Notes: generated by a model from the sequence alone, not told the origin. Positions 1 to 12,723 are shown, counted from the first letter of the stretch. The stretch is 64,000 nucleotides of DNA from Tetrapyrgos nigripes (GCA_013368315.1 JAACJM010000122.1:186001-250000); one strand, 5' to 3'. A program made the numbers and translations.

Positions 1-1134
1 GGCTATATGGCTTTTGCCAACCTACCTCAAGTTGTGTCACGTCATCGCTTGTCTGTCGTCTATCCTTCCTATAGTACTCTCCGCTTCATGACTCCCGACG
101 ACTCATGCCGCCAAGACTCACTGAGCAGCAACAGGCTACGCTGGGCATATCCCTTGGGAAAAGGTGTATTAAGGCTTAGTGACCCGTTTAAGACTGCTTC
201 CTCTTAGAGTTTTCTTGTAGGCCCATGGAAAGTAGATTCTCGCTGCGATAGGAAATGTTCTTTTTTTTTTAATGAAGAGAAGAGATGGTGGGTAGAAGGA
301 CGGTGATTTTTGAAGCCATTTCCTCTCATTGGAACCGGAACTGGACCTGCAGGCGTCTTCGTGTCTACTATATCCTTGTGAGCATCCTTTCTTGTACGTT
401 CGCCCTCAAGCGCTAATCTCTCAATTAGATGTATGTTTCATAGGCGTTTCCTGTATTCCGAATCTGTACAATGAATCCATATCTTGCCTTTCAATACTTT
501 CACCGTTGGCTCAAATGACCATGAAGCATGTTCTTTCTTCAATTGCCAATGCTAGCTCAAGTTCCGTGCTGCTTAGACTGTGGGCGTACACTGCACTGCG
601 CAATGTATAGGTGCGGTCATTTACGACTGCTTCTCTTCTCCCGAGCTGACTTCAATATAACCAGGCTTTCTTGTTCTAGTTCTGTGCTGCTTGGAGTGTG
701 GGCGTACACTGCACTGCACAATGTATAGGTGCGGTCATTGACGACTGCTTCTCTCCTCCCGGCGAGCTGACTTCAATATAACCAGGCTTTCTTGTTCTAG
801 TTCTGTGCTGCTTGGAGTGTGGGCGTACACTGCACTGCACAATGTATAGGTGTGATCATTGACGACTGACTTCAATGTAACCAAGCTTTCTTGTTCTATT
901 TATGGGCAAGGCTCCACTGTAAGACGGGTATACATTGACGTCCATAAATGGACTAATGTCCTTCCTCACCGGCTACCACTCTTCCGTCTAGGGCTCAAAA
1001 GCTTCTCGTGAACGACATCAAACCTTCTGTCAAAACACTCATCCTTTGTCTTCCCTTTTGGAACTCCTAATTCAAATTGGACCTACAAGTTGCCTTTCGC
1101 AACGTGTCCTCGTGGTTCCTTCCTTTCTACCACC
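1..1134. other. 5' flank of giant gene copy C (outer part of left arm)
   Basis: No gene is supported here; the short open frames do not look coding. From about base 10 the stretch matches the reverse complement of 32853-33767, upstream of copy D, so it belongs to the inverted duplication. It holds an imperfect tandem repeat (555-897) and, just before the start codon, a leader shared by all three giant gene copies. Similarity to the right arm stops near base 10, so the arm boundary is either there or just outside the window. Confidence 0.7.
555..897 (+). repeat. Tandem repeat, period about 121 bp, three units
   Basis: Three successive units start near 555, 676 and 797. Each contains the core GTGGGCGTACACTGCACTGC followed by a block ending in CTTTCTTGTTCTA. 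The last unit is shortened by loss of an internal stretch. The right arm carries only two units, the second partial (33150-33355), so copy number has changed since the duplication. The repeat lies a few hundred bases upstream of the giant gene and has no coding potential I can support. Confidence 0.85.
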
Positions 1135-1137
1135 ATG
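1100..1137 (+). promoter_or_regulatory. Conserved leader at the start codon of copy C
   Basis: The segment begins CAACGTGT and ends CTTTCTACCACCATGTC, with the ATG at 1135 in a good context (CACC before ATG). The same 3' block precedes the start codons of copy D and of the diverged copy E, whose surrounding non-coding DNA has otherwise largely drifted apart. This fixes the start codon and suggests a transcription-start or translation-initiation element. Role is inferred only from conservation. Confidence 0.6.
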
Positions 1138-4100
1138 TCCGACTCGTCGACATTGCATTATGTCGTTCATCATGTCTTCATGCCTCCCAAATTACCCCAG
1201 AAAGATGATTATACCGCGGCCAGGGAAGAGGCTCTTTGCTCTACCGTGTACAAGTCTGCGGTAAAGTATCTCGACTTTGTTGATGGAGAGCAGGAAAGGG
1301 GACATTGGGCTTCACTTTTGTGTATGCTGGGGCATCTCTCTGAGTCCCAGGCATCGGAGGAGATGGCGGTGGGTGTGATGGAGAGTGCATTTACATCGAT
1401 CAGCGAAGGAGGTGAGGACATGTGACTCTTCTGCGTCACACATACTCAATAGGGCGCTTCTTTCCCAGCTATTCTTGCCTTTCTCATCAGAGCTCAGAAC
1501 GCTGGGGTCGTCTTCACAAGATCTGGCGACCACGTCGTTTTCGAATCATTTGAGGTATCCCCACCCGCCAAAGTCGTCATGGCCGCTCAGGGAAAGCTGG
1601 TCTGCTCGTATCCTGGCCCTGCCATATCCGTTCCTGCCCATCATTTCGAAAATCCTCACTTCATTCACGAGCTTTCATCCTTTCTCGTTCAAATGAACAC
1701 GGATGGTCTGGATTCCATGGCTACAACCAAGAAAGCTGGGTCCACCGTCATTGAAGAACGGGATTCGGCTCATCCTCGGTACATTACTGCCCTCCTTACC
1801 GGTATATTGCATGGAATAGGCACACCGGCCGACGTTGTCCGTATTAGCAAGCGCATTAACGACGACGTCCTCTGGAAGGATGCTAGACTTCCTTGGCGTC
1901 GTTCTATGGCTTGGCTCGTCATTCGGGTTGCTATGCAGACGCGTCTCGTTGGCTCACCCCACTACAAACTGTTCATGCTTCATTTGTTATGTGATATCCT
2001 CGAGGAAGGGGTTCAGGCGGGTCTGGGGAGCGATTTGCTGCACTCGATGCGTATCAAGGTGGCTGGTAGAGTCTCAAAACTAGGAGATGCCATCCCAGAT
2101 GGCCTTTTGGCCAGGGTGGAGCAGGTTACGGTGCGGGTGCAAACTCTACTACAGAAACGGTGGACAGAGGTACAGAGAAAACAAGCTCGTTCCCCACCCT
2201 GGGATCCGGCTGCTCTTCGTGAATGGACGGAGAGCAGTTTGTATTTGTCGCTTCCTAATTCTCGGAAGTATATATCTCGAGTTTTGGACAATACCCTTCC
2301 CCCAACAACGAGTTCCGTCTTTATACCCGATACCCATCCTCGTTTACTGCAGAACGTCAAGGACTTCAAGCAGTGTACCAAGGAGAGGATGAAGACTGCT
2401 TTTTCCTCGACGGAAAAGGCTATTGCCCTGGCTGATATTGAGATGTCTATTCAGACCTCGCTTGATGAGTGGGTCGCTCGGAACATCTCTGATTCGGCTG
2501 CGTCTTCCATTCTCTTTGATATCTTCACGTCTTATATGGAGGCTGCCCGAGCCTACTATCGTTTTCCTGAAGATAACTCCATCATGCTCCTTACCCTATT
2601 TGAGCTCTGGGTCGCTTTAGACTCCATCGCAGTTCACAACCATCCCCTGCTAGCAGAATATTCGCCGGATATTCCTCTTGGATTGCTCCACTCGCTACTC
2701 CTGCACAAATCTTCTGATATCAATCGTCTGGTTCGGGTTCACCGTCATATCACTTCTCGACATCATCGTGCTACTCGCGGAAGTGTCTTCACTGATCGTC
2801 CTGATGGAAGCAGTTTCCCAATACGGTTTTATGATCAATCGTTGAAACTTCAGGCTGTGAAGACCGAGATTGAGCAGAAGGCTGGTCAGGTCAGGGCTCA
2901 ACGACGAGCGGAGTATCAGACGAAGCGAACACAGTATCTGGACAAGAAACATCGAGCTGAGCAGATGCCTTGCACTCGGAAGAACAACAAAAAGAAGGAC
3001 AACGGCAAAAAGCAGAAGTGCAATTGCTCTAAATGCAGCCTGGAGAGGGAGGCCAACCGCATGAAGATTGACATACATGAATGGCCTTTGCCTCGTGATG
3101 CTCATGCTGCTAAGCTCGCGGTATTCGAGTTGCAAATCCCAGTTATGTTTGCCTTCTGGAGAGATGCGACATACGCCCTCCTTAAAGATGTATGTCAACC
3201 AGTCAGCGGTGAAGATCGTCGTGCGGGACCTCCGATTACTCTGAAGTCATATGCAGAACTGGCAATCGCCAATCACGTTTCCCTAGCCACTCGTAATCGT
3301 CGTATTGGTTTGGCTTCGACGACAAAATCGTTCTTGAAAACGCACTATAGACGAATCAACCTGTCTCAAGCTCATACAGAGACCACGGTACTTGTGGATA
3401 ATGGCTTGACATACCGATTATATGACAACAAGAAGGACGTATGGGCTGCCAATCCATTCCAAAACCTCAGTGTCACTACACTATGCAACACCCAGCTCCC
3501 TTCTGCGAATCCATATGCTCCTTTACAACAATCCATTGACTCAACAGAGTCCACCCCAAACTCCGTCATTGCCAAGCAATATCTCTGCGACAAAAGTGTC
3601 GGACTACATGAATTCGTCGCCTTCGGAACCGTGCGCAGTGGTAGATATGTTCAATGGCTCAATATCTGTCGGGAGATTCGTACTAGAACCCTTTCCTTTC
3701 ATAAAGAGGAAGTCTATCTGCTGTTAACCCAATCCGCATGGCAGGTTGGCAGTATCTCCATTCAGGGTGTGCTAGAATGGCACATAGATCTCAATTCGCT
3801 GCCATTTTCTCGGAAACTTCTCACCGAGTTGGACACGCTCCTCAATGAAGTGAAGTCCAGCTGGATGGAGGCTGCTACTGTGCGCTCAATCACAACGTTA
3901 TGTGCTCGCGTGCTGGCTGCAACAGAGAGTCTAGACGTGATGGATCAGGCTTGCAGTCTTCTTCGAGCTGCTAGGAAGGTCGCTTATGACTGGATGAAGT
4001 CATTGTTGAGCGAGGAGCATTTCGAAAGCGATGAAGACACGCATGATCGCCAGGCCCAGAACATCCGACAACTTACGACCAAGGAACGATTGACCAGAGT

Positions 4101-7100
4101 GTGCGAAATGGCCCTTACCTGCCGCAGCACCTACGATGTCGACCTGAGGCATCTCACAAGACTGTTATCGACACCCGATGATCTCGCCGTCTTCGTCGAA
4201 TGTTCTATTCAGAACTTCTACAATACTCCACCTTCGTCCTCAGGCTACCCAGAACATATGAAACGACTCCTACAACGCGATATTCGACTGGCTCATGGCG
4301 TGGAGTGTCGCCTCTTTACCCTCATTTCTCATAACAGGCTTGGAATTGACCAAGCAATGTCATCCGTCTGGCCTACATATCGTCCTGGTCAGGGTAGTTG
4401 GTTCTTCATGAAGTCGCCGCATGAAAGATGGGCTGTCTCATCTATTGAATCAACGGGAGACTCGCAGACACACATGGTGCACGTTGATGTCTTGACTGGG
4501 AGATTGTTAATTGACGGGAAAAACTGGAGTCGACTGCCCAGTGAAATGACTGGTCACAGGACTTTCAAGAGAATTTTTGGATCGGTGAGTACAACTCGTT
4601 AAATTTACAAGATTTCGATGTCTTTCTAACCTCTTTAATAAAGCGCGTGTTGGAAGTCGTCCCTTCGCGTATGCCAGGCTTCGAATTTATGACCTCAAGG
4701 GCTATCTCAGGATATCAGGCTAGTAGTCTCTTTCTAAGTTCGCGAAAACCTAGACAGATAGACCTCTTTCACAGGTTCATTTTTCGTTGCGAAAACAAGA
4801 ACTGGTTATCCGTGCAGTACATTCTGAACGGTCTGAGACCCTTGAGCTTATTCCAAACTCCGTCCTAGTGAATGATTTTCCTACGGAATTGGTTCAAGAC
4901 TACGTGCACTGGCTTGATTTAGAGCAAAGGCGGATTGAGTTCAGACCCCTTCGATCACTTTGGGAACCCTCTTCCTGGGAATGGATATTGACCATGAATG
5001 CAGACGGTCCGTTGATGAGTGACAGACAGTCGAACAAGCTCGTCGATGTTCATTGCACAGCTTTCCGCATGATAGCAGGACAATTTGCGAAGCTGGAACA
5101 GAGTCACCAAACCATAGTTACCTGTACGATCAGAAGCGAAAAGTGGCATCTTTCCATCCGTTTACCCAGATTCAGACTCGGATTTTTTGTCAGTCGAACT
5201 GGGATCCTGGAAAGTGTAAACTACCCCGGCTTTTACGTGGACACGGATCAGACCATTGGAACGTACTTTGGCCTCGTCAATTATCTTGTCATGAAACCGT
5301 CCATTCCAAACCAACCGCGTAGACTTCTCATCCCTTCAGGTGCCATCGCCTTTGTTCGAAACGGCGATATCGCCTCTGTCTCGATACAAGTCCCAACTTC
5401 TTTGCGCCAAATTCGTTTTTACGAATATCATATCCGAACAGATCTCGGGTTTCTAGAAGGGGATGGAAGCCTTGATAGCCATTTTCATCGTGCATATCTC
5501 CATGCGCTCACTAGTCATTGCCTTCCGGATCCTTTGACTCGGAGAACCGGGACAGAAGAATCGTTGTCTCTTTTGAGGTCCTCGCGATCCTTTTCCTTCC
5601 AGAGCCTTCAAGAAGTCGACTTCTCTCTCATTAAAGAAATCATGTCCCTCACACCTCGCAGATTTTTCTACCCAGTCCATCTAGAAGTCATGCAGACTGT
5701 CCACTGGTCCGCTCTACCATATCTCGCCCAACATCCTCAGTTTCGTCTAGAAGTCGAAGCTATCGTAGACTACTGCCGACGGTTCCAGGAGCTGCAGGTA
5801 GACCACGAACCGCCCTCGTTCCTTTCCGAGTCAAAATCTGGGACTACCATGATTAAATTAATGACTCGTGATCACCATAGGAATTCCCGGTTCTATGTGA
5901 GCGTTGATTTGGAAGCGAGGAGAAGCAGCACTCTTCGAGATGCCAAATATCACTCCCGTGATGAGGACCTGAGTAATGAACCAGTGGTTTACCGAGTAGC
6001 TTCCTTAGGGTTCCAACCAGTCACCTCCTTCCCTACACTTTCTCTTTGGAGCGTCTTATCCAAATGCTCCAAAATGTATGGCTCAGAAAAGGCGATTGTG
6101 CAACGCACCTGCCTTTCGTATACTTCTGATTCGCTGAACAGTGACTTCCTTCTTTCCCGTTGGCTTTCACTGTATGACAGCTGTCGAGATACTTCCATTC
6201 CCACAGTACAGAAAATTTATCAGGTTTGCTTTTGCTTGCCTGCACATGCATATGCCAACCCGGGAGGTCTGGATTTAATCTCCGCGCTCTTCTACATCCT
6301 ACACAACCCCAATGACTTTTTGTCATCTCCGCCTCCATCTACGACTGGCACCTATAATCTAATCGATGGTGCTAAACCTACCACCGCCAGACTTGCTCAA
6401 ATCCTCGAGGGCATTGTCTGTCGAGATAGTAAACGGGCCGATGAGAAGAAAAAGGCCTTGATTCGTCGTCAAAATGATTGCCGCGAAGCCATTCCCCAGA
6501 TAGCAAATGCTCTTCTGTCACAGTGGCCTGGATCTGCACGAGCTCCACAGCTTGGAACCGTTAAACTATTCCCGAGCAATTTCTTGAAGGATATTCAAGA
6601 CCTTTTTAATAACTGTACACGAAATCATGGTCTATTTCTTCATATACAGGCTGTCCAAACGATGTTACCTCGACTCTCTACCAGTGGCACGTCTATCGGT
6701 AATGCACTTTCCCATAAATACTTTTTCAAGCCTGTGCAACCTATCTTCCGTGGTGACTTACCGCTGGGTTTTGGTGTGTCAGAACAGCTCTTGCTTAGGC
6801 CACCGCCGCATATTCACCTCCATTTCACGAGTCTACAGTCATTGCTACGTCCATCGCGTCAAGCAGAGGTCTCACTATCGAGGGATATTCAATCTTTGAC
6901 TCGGAAATTGACGAAGAGCTCGCACCGCATCCAGCAGCTATTCGGAACGGAATTGGCGCAGAGTTCTCAGGCTTTACTATCCCGCCAGGCATCTCAACAT
7001 GCACACATACTTGCCGATCAGGATGAGTTGCGCCTTTCCCTTGAGGAACACCATCGAAAATGCTGGTCTACATGTCAAAGTGTCTGGGAAGAGATCTATG

Positions 7101-10100
7101 CTGCGTTGGGATCACCAAGAACAGCGCAAGACCGGATCTTGTCAAATTCTGGTCTTTGGCCAACCCTCACACCACTCTCCACGCTACGACTGCTATCCTT
7201 TGATCAGAGGTCGCGTTTGATCGATGGGCAGTGGAAAGAAACACTGCATTCGTTTGCTAAAACCATGGTCGAGTATCAAAAGTCACGGAGGTTGTTCCAC
7301 CTTGTTTGTCATGGCGATTTTGATCGACTTCTCAAAGAGATGGAGAATGATTGCACTGCAGGGTTAGATGATTTAGACTGGTTACTGGTTCAGGTATGCA
7401 AACGTTGGGTCCTACTAAGAATAAAACCTGATCGGGCTCCATTTTTGCAGATTACAGGAGATTTTCTCGCAAGAGATATCCAGGTTTCGTTCGCGAAAGA
7501 GATGATAGAACCGTCCAATAGGGCAAATTCTGTCCTGCAGTTGACATGGGGGAAGGGAAATCCTCGGTCATAGTTCCAATGATTGCGTCCTCGTTGCCAA
7601 ACGGCCAGAATCTCGTGCGGATCGTGGTACTGAAGGCGCTTTCAACTCAGATGTTTCAGCTTTTGGTTGACCGAGTATCGGGCCTTCCTAATCGTCGAAT
7701 TTTCTATCTCCCATTCTCTCGTGATCTCAAAGTCACCTCTTCTACATTGGACAAGATACAGTCACTGTTTCGCGAATGCATGGAGACGAGGGGTGTCCTG
7801 ATTGCTCAACCGGAGCACATTCTATCGCACAGATTGATGGGGATTGATCGGATCTTGCATGGTTCTGGCCTAGCGAGACAGCTGACAGACTCGTATCGCT
7901 GGCTCTCGAATCACTCCCGAGACATTCTTGATGAAAGTGACGAGATTCTTCACAACCGCTACCAATTGGTTTACACGATCGGGAAGCAAAAGCATCTGGA
8001 GGAGCACCCTAATCGATGGACAACAGTTCAAGACTTATTTTCGCTTCTTCTAAACCATATACCCGTTGTCATGAAAGCGTTCTCAAAGGGTGTTCGACTA
8101 CAATATCATGGAAATGCTGGCGGTCCTGTGTTCCCAGTGATTTCCATTACGCAGGTCGAAGCACTTCGGGTTCTGCTTGATAGCGTTGTATCAGATGTCT
8201 TGAATGGGAGAATTTCAAGTTATCCCTTTGAACGGTTACCAGTATACATCAAAGAAATCGCTCGGTCATACATAATGGAGAAGGATGTTAATGATTCACA
8301 GATCGCTCTCTTGAGCACTTATTGTGGTGGAACTGCGCTTTGGAATGGTTTGCTACTGCTTAGAGGCCTGGTTGCCCATGGCATCCTGGCCCATTGTCTT
8401 CAGACGCGTCGCTGGAGGGTCGACTATGGCCTTGACGAGAGGAGAACATTGCTAGCCGTCCCGTACCGCGCTAAAGATGTTCCTTCGTTGAGATCAGACT
8501 TCAGTCATCCCGACGTCGCAATCTGCTTGACGTGCCTTTCATACTACTACAGGGGGCTCACACCTCCACAGGTGAAAACCAGCCTTGAATTTCTCCTAAA
8601 ATCCGACAATCCTACCACGGAGTACGAAACATGGATCCGAGGAGTGCGAGAAGTTCCTCAATCAGTGACAGCCATTAACCTCAGGGATTCTACTCAATTC
8701 TCCCAAATACTCGTTCCCCATTTCTCTCACAATCGTTTCGTTATCGACTTCTACTTGTCCCAAGTCGTCTTCCCAAAATACGCTTTGGATTTCCCAGAGA
8801 AACTGATGACGTCTGGCTGGGATCTCACCGAGATTAAGCAGAATTTCGTGACAGGTTTCAGCGGCACCAAAGATACCCACCATCTCCTTCCAGCTACCAT
8901 TACACAGTGTGACCCTCTTGATCAAGAAAGTACGACTGCCCAAGTAATTGAATACCTGTTGCAGCAGGAGAATAATGTCTATCAATGTGTCCAAGGTATC
9001 TCGGGTGAACGACTTACAGCATCTGAGTTCCTTCAGCTTATTGTCAGACAGTCTCCCGAGATCAGAGTGCTGCTGGATGTTGGAGCACAAATCCTGGACC
9101 TTGGGAACGAAGGAGTAGCCCAGCTTTGGTTAGAGTTGAACGAGTCGGCGGAGGCGGCTGTATTTTTCGACGAATATGACCGTATGATGGTGATGGATCG
9201 TCAAGGTGGTACTGAGAGACTCTTCTCTTCTCAGTACCGAGATCAGCTCGGGCGTTGTGTTGTATACTTGGACGATGCACATACTCGCGGCACAGACTTG
9301 AAACTTCCACGAAGTTATCGAGCAGCAGTAACTTTGGGTGCCAAAGTGACCAAAGATCGTTTAACGCAAGGTAAGAATCACCGCCAGAACTAATGTGGAA
9401 TATAACTGAACAATTTTCTTTTCTAGGTTGTATGCGAATGCGGCAACTTGGCAAAGGACAATCCGTCATGTTTTTAGCACCGTATGAGATTGATCAGAAG
9501 ATTCGACGAATTTCTGATCTAGACGACAATGCTAGCATTACTTCTTCCCATGTTTTGACATGGACATACACCGAAACGGTCGCAGACGTAGAGCGTTACA
9601 TTCCTCACTGGTTAGGACAAGGGGTTGATTATATGAAAAGGAAGGCGGGTTGGGATCACTTCAGCGTATCTGGCCGCGTGGGTGATCTTTCAGTCTGGAA
9701 GCAACCTGAAGCGCGCACTCTGCAGCAGATGTATGGAGCTAATCAAGAGGAAAACCAGGAAATCGTAGATGTTTGTCAGCAGGATGGGTTCTTGGAATTG
9801 CGCGAACGATGTAGATTGTTGGGCTGGGATGTCTCTCAAAACGGGATGTGTATCAGTGTAGACGAGGAGCAAGAACGCGAAGTCAGTACCGAGATCGAGA
9901 AGGAGCAGCATGTCGAGAAACCCTCGCCGAGAAAACCTGCTGATCATCAAGTATCCATCGAAAGCTTCATCCAGACAGGGATCATTCATGAACGAGATGT
10001 TATGTTCCCAGCCATGCCGATTCGCCCGCGCGATGTCAGACTAGTTTTACCCCTCTTCTCAGCGCTTCCGATACCTGGACTTCGTCTTCGTGAACAGTGG

Positions 10101-11150
10101 TGCAAAGGCCTCGTGTGTACGATTGACTTTGCAAGGACTGTAAAGGACATGCCCTCGACTGGTGAGGATATGCGGCCAGTCACTTGGATCATATCTGGAG
10201 GATATTTTGCCAACCGTACTCCAATCCTGGTGGTCGTCAGCCCTTTTGAAGCGAACGAGCTTCGTTCTGCCATCGAGAAGAACATAGTTGGTTTACATCT
10301 CCACGTATACGCTCCGAAACTCACCCAAAACCAACTATCGTTTGAAGATCTCCGATTTCTTGCAGTTCCCCCGCTCCCTTCGACATGGACTCCTCCAGAC
10401 CCGTTGATGATGCTTCAGTTGAATTTGTTCGCTGGCCAGCTTTACTTGAAGGACTGGGAGACTTACAAGCTGCTTTGCTTGTTCCTGGGACTTCACCTGC
10501 CCGACGAACAAAGCGAGTCGATGGAGGATCGAGCTATCCAGTATTATGAAAGTGACGGTTTCGTCAAGCCTGACCACCGAAGTGAAAAAATGCACTTGTT
10601 GTGTCCATTTAAGGCCAGTCCGTTGCCAGACTTGAAGACATTGTACGGCTTTCGTAGGAAAGGAAGTGGATATGCATTCACTCATATGGGTAGAATACTC
10701 GCTGGACGTTCTCTGGAGCGCAAAGAATTTATTGCGAGCCGGAGTGGACTGCTGATATCCGACGTTGGCAATTCGGACCTTCCCCCGACAGTTCCCTCGA
10801 TCCCTATTCCCGCTGCACCTGGCCTTGCTCAGTCCCAACTGCCAATTATTCCCCTTCCTGCTGGCACTGCTCCCGATGCCCAGGAATACGCCGTGAGGGT
10901 AGGCCCCATTGAGCTAGGCAGTCACAGTGACCTTACCGCAACTGCCCAGATGTTGATGGGGCTTCTACGCTTCCCCGCTCAACTCTCCTGGAAAGTCCGA
11001 GGTCATAGCGACGATGCCAATTTTTTGGTACTATCGTGGAAATCCGAGACCGAGGCCATAGCCTTCTTTGACCAGTGGCACCAAGAGCCGCCGACAGGTT
11101 ACGAAGAGGTCTCCGTTTCCTTGTGTTTTGAGACAGGCAGTCCAGAGTAG
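1135..11150 (+). CDS. Giant DUF6606/DUF3638/DUF3645 protein, copy C (one frameshift)
   Basis: Exons as read: 1135-1411, 1469-4584, 4644-4718, 4775-7393, 7451-9370 and 9427-11150, about 3,240 codons. The N-terminus (HHVFMPPKLPQ) is typical of DUF6606. A Cys cluster (CNCSKC, near 3020) precedes HEWPLP. DUF3638 follows with LNMGEGKSS-like (residue about 2061) and DESDE (about 2189), then DUF3645 (AVPYRAKDVPS, about 2353), TRGTDLKLP (about 2640) and CMRMRQLGKGQ. Such proteins are often auto-labelled ubiquitinyl hydrolase, but I see no protease triad; the motifs look more like an SF2/SecA-type ATPase, which is inference. One base is missing near 7543-7545 compared with copy D, breaking the frame just before the GEGKSS motif, so it is either a young pseudogene or a sequence error. 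The third intron starts with GC, and the fourth is 57 bp, in frame and free of stops. Confidence 0.85.
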
Positions 11151-11512
11151 CTTGCAATAGAATTTGATGAATTTGATTGAAGGCGAGTATGGCAATTTTT
11201 GGGATCGTAGTCCGACTCATCGTCCCAAACAGGTCTCAAAATAGTGTATTTGTACGGAATGACTTACCTGTATACCTTGTATGCAATGCTCATATCTAAC
11301 TTGGATGTCGTACCGGTGGAAGTTGAGAAAGACACGTAAACGTAGTACAACTTGAAATATATGTAATTTGCTTTCTAAAACATTGCTGGAGAACATGAAT
11401 CCACCTAAGTATTACAATACATGTGAGCATAACCGTACTTCAGCATGACAGACATAGAGCATAGACCAGACAGAATATACATGTGTTACGTGAGACCTAG
11501 CTTCCTGCAAGA
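11151..11512. other. Intergenic between convergent genes
   Basis: This 362-bp gap separates the 3' ends of copy C (+) and the low-complexity gene (-). It should hold both polyadenylation regions. It is AT-richer than its surroundings and shows no open frame or repeat that I can support. It is present in the right arm at about 22920-23278, except for a few bases next to the stop codon of copy C. Confidence 0.6.
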
Positions 11513-12723
11513 TTACCCACTCGACACTATTGGAGTACTACCACCCGTTCCCGAGTTCCCATCACGCAAGGTCACCGACGGACTCTGCCTCTTATCTCCC
11601 AAAACCTGCGTCAATAGAAACGTAACCCTCTCCCCCTCATCTCTCACCTTCCTCATCTCTTCCGTCCATCTAGCCTCCCGTTCCTCATACAAACTCCCCA
11701 AGAACCCAAGACTACCCAAAGCAGCGTCTAACGCCCGTTTAAGATCCTCCTCTTTTGCTCTCCTCGTAGATGACGTATCTTCGCTAGCACTTCCATCTGA
11801 CCCATCTCCACTTGCGCTAGAACCGGCACCATATCCATTCATTAGGAGGAATCTATCAGCTAATGAAGTCTTCATGGTACGAGCACGTCGGCGTTGGACG
11901 GCTATTTGTTGGAAGCCAGAACGAATTTTGTCTATGGAGGCAGAGCGAGGTATGTCAGAGCGGCGGCGAATGGAACGAGATGTAAGCATGTGCAGCTTGT
12001 TGGAGTGAGAGGGAGCAGCGAGGAGAACCATCGTTGAGTCTGTCTGGCGGTCTAGGGTTTGGAACTGTACAAGGTTAACGTTTGTTAGTCATCAATTGGA
12101 ACAGTCATGAATAGGCAGCGAAGCTGAGAAGAAAACGAGAAAGGAAAGAGAGAAAGGACAGGGTCAAGATTGCCAAAATTGTAGACCAAGGGGTGAGAGA
12201 CTACCCCCACGAACTTATGAAGATGTAAAAAAAAAAAACCACAATAACGGTATAAAGCGAGTAAAAAAGCTTCCATACGCATGTAGATAACAATAATGCC
12301 AACGGGAAGATACAGAATAAACCGAGATGAAAAACTTACCGCTTGCTGTAAGGTCTCCCATTTATTCTCCCATCTACGCTTTCTCTTCTTCAAGTTACCA
12401 ACAAACGAAGGATGATACTCCAACTCCAACAAATCATCTTCGTCATCAGAGTCGTCTTCCTCGTCAATCCAGTCACTCGAGATGTTATCTCCATCTAAAG
12501 TATCCGCCCCACTAACATTAGAATCGTCAACAATTGGAATGGTCATGGTGGTCGCAGGTCGAAGTTGCGGTCCTGTCATTACAGGAACAGAAGTAGAAGC
12601 GGACCCAGACCCAGAAGGTGAAGGAGAAGCCGTTATTCCCAAGGACGACAACGGTTGCTCCTTACCAGTACCGGTAGGAGTCACTGATCCAATTTTACCG
12701 TTACTCATGCCTCCTACAAACGA

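Larger units (their letters stand above)
10..12068 (+). repeat. Left arm of large inverted duplication
   Basis: This stretch is matched in reverse complement by 22806-33767. It contains giant gene copy C, its flanks, and the last exon of the low-complexity gene that converges on it. Exon lengths agree between arms (exon 1 is 277 nt, exon 3 is 75 nt and exon 4 is 2619 nt in both) and proteins are near-identical over long stretches. Two blocks are absent from the other arm: about 10725-11168 and about 11538-11952. The left arm is probably the parental locus because here the last exon of the low-complexity gene is still joined to its upstream exons. Confidence 0.9.

Noticed and set aside
555..897. 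CRISPR-like array
   Set aside because: Units are contiguous 121-bp repeats without spacers in a eukaryotic genome; an ordinary minisatellite.
7385..7455. The 19-residue stretch VCKRWVLLRIKP... as part of the giant protein
   Set aside because: It fits a 57-bp intron with donor, branch site and pyrimidine-rich acceptor at the same place in both arms, and family proteins, as I recall them, run directly from LLxx to the next block.
9062..9469. Open frames antisense to the giant genes, such as 9062-9469 (-) and 24546-24953 (+)
   Set aside because: They mirror each other because they are antisense shadows of the same exons in the two arms; no own start context, splice pattern or family resemblance.
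11513..12031. A separate 172-residue gene
   Set aside because: It is the last exon of the low-complexity gene: an acceptor at 12065 joins in phase to the donor at 12339, adding residues before the internal Met.
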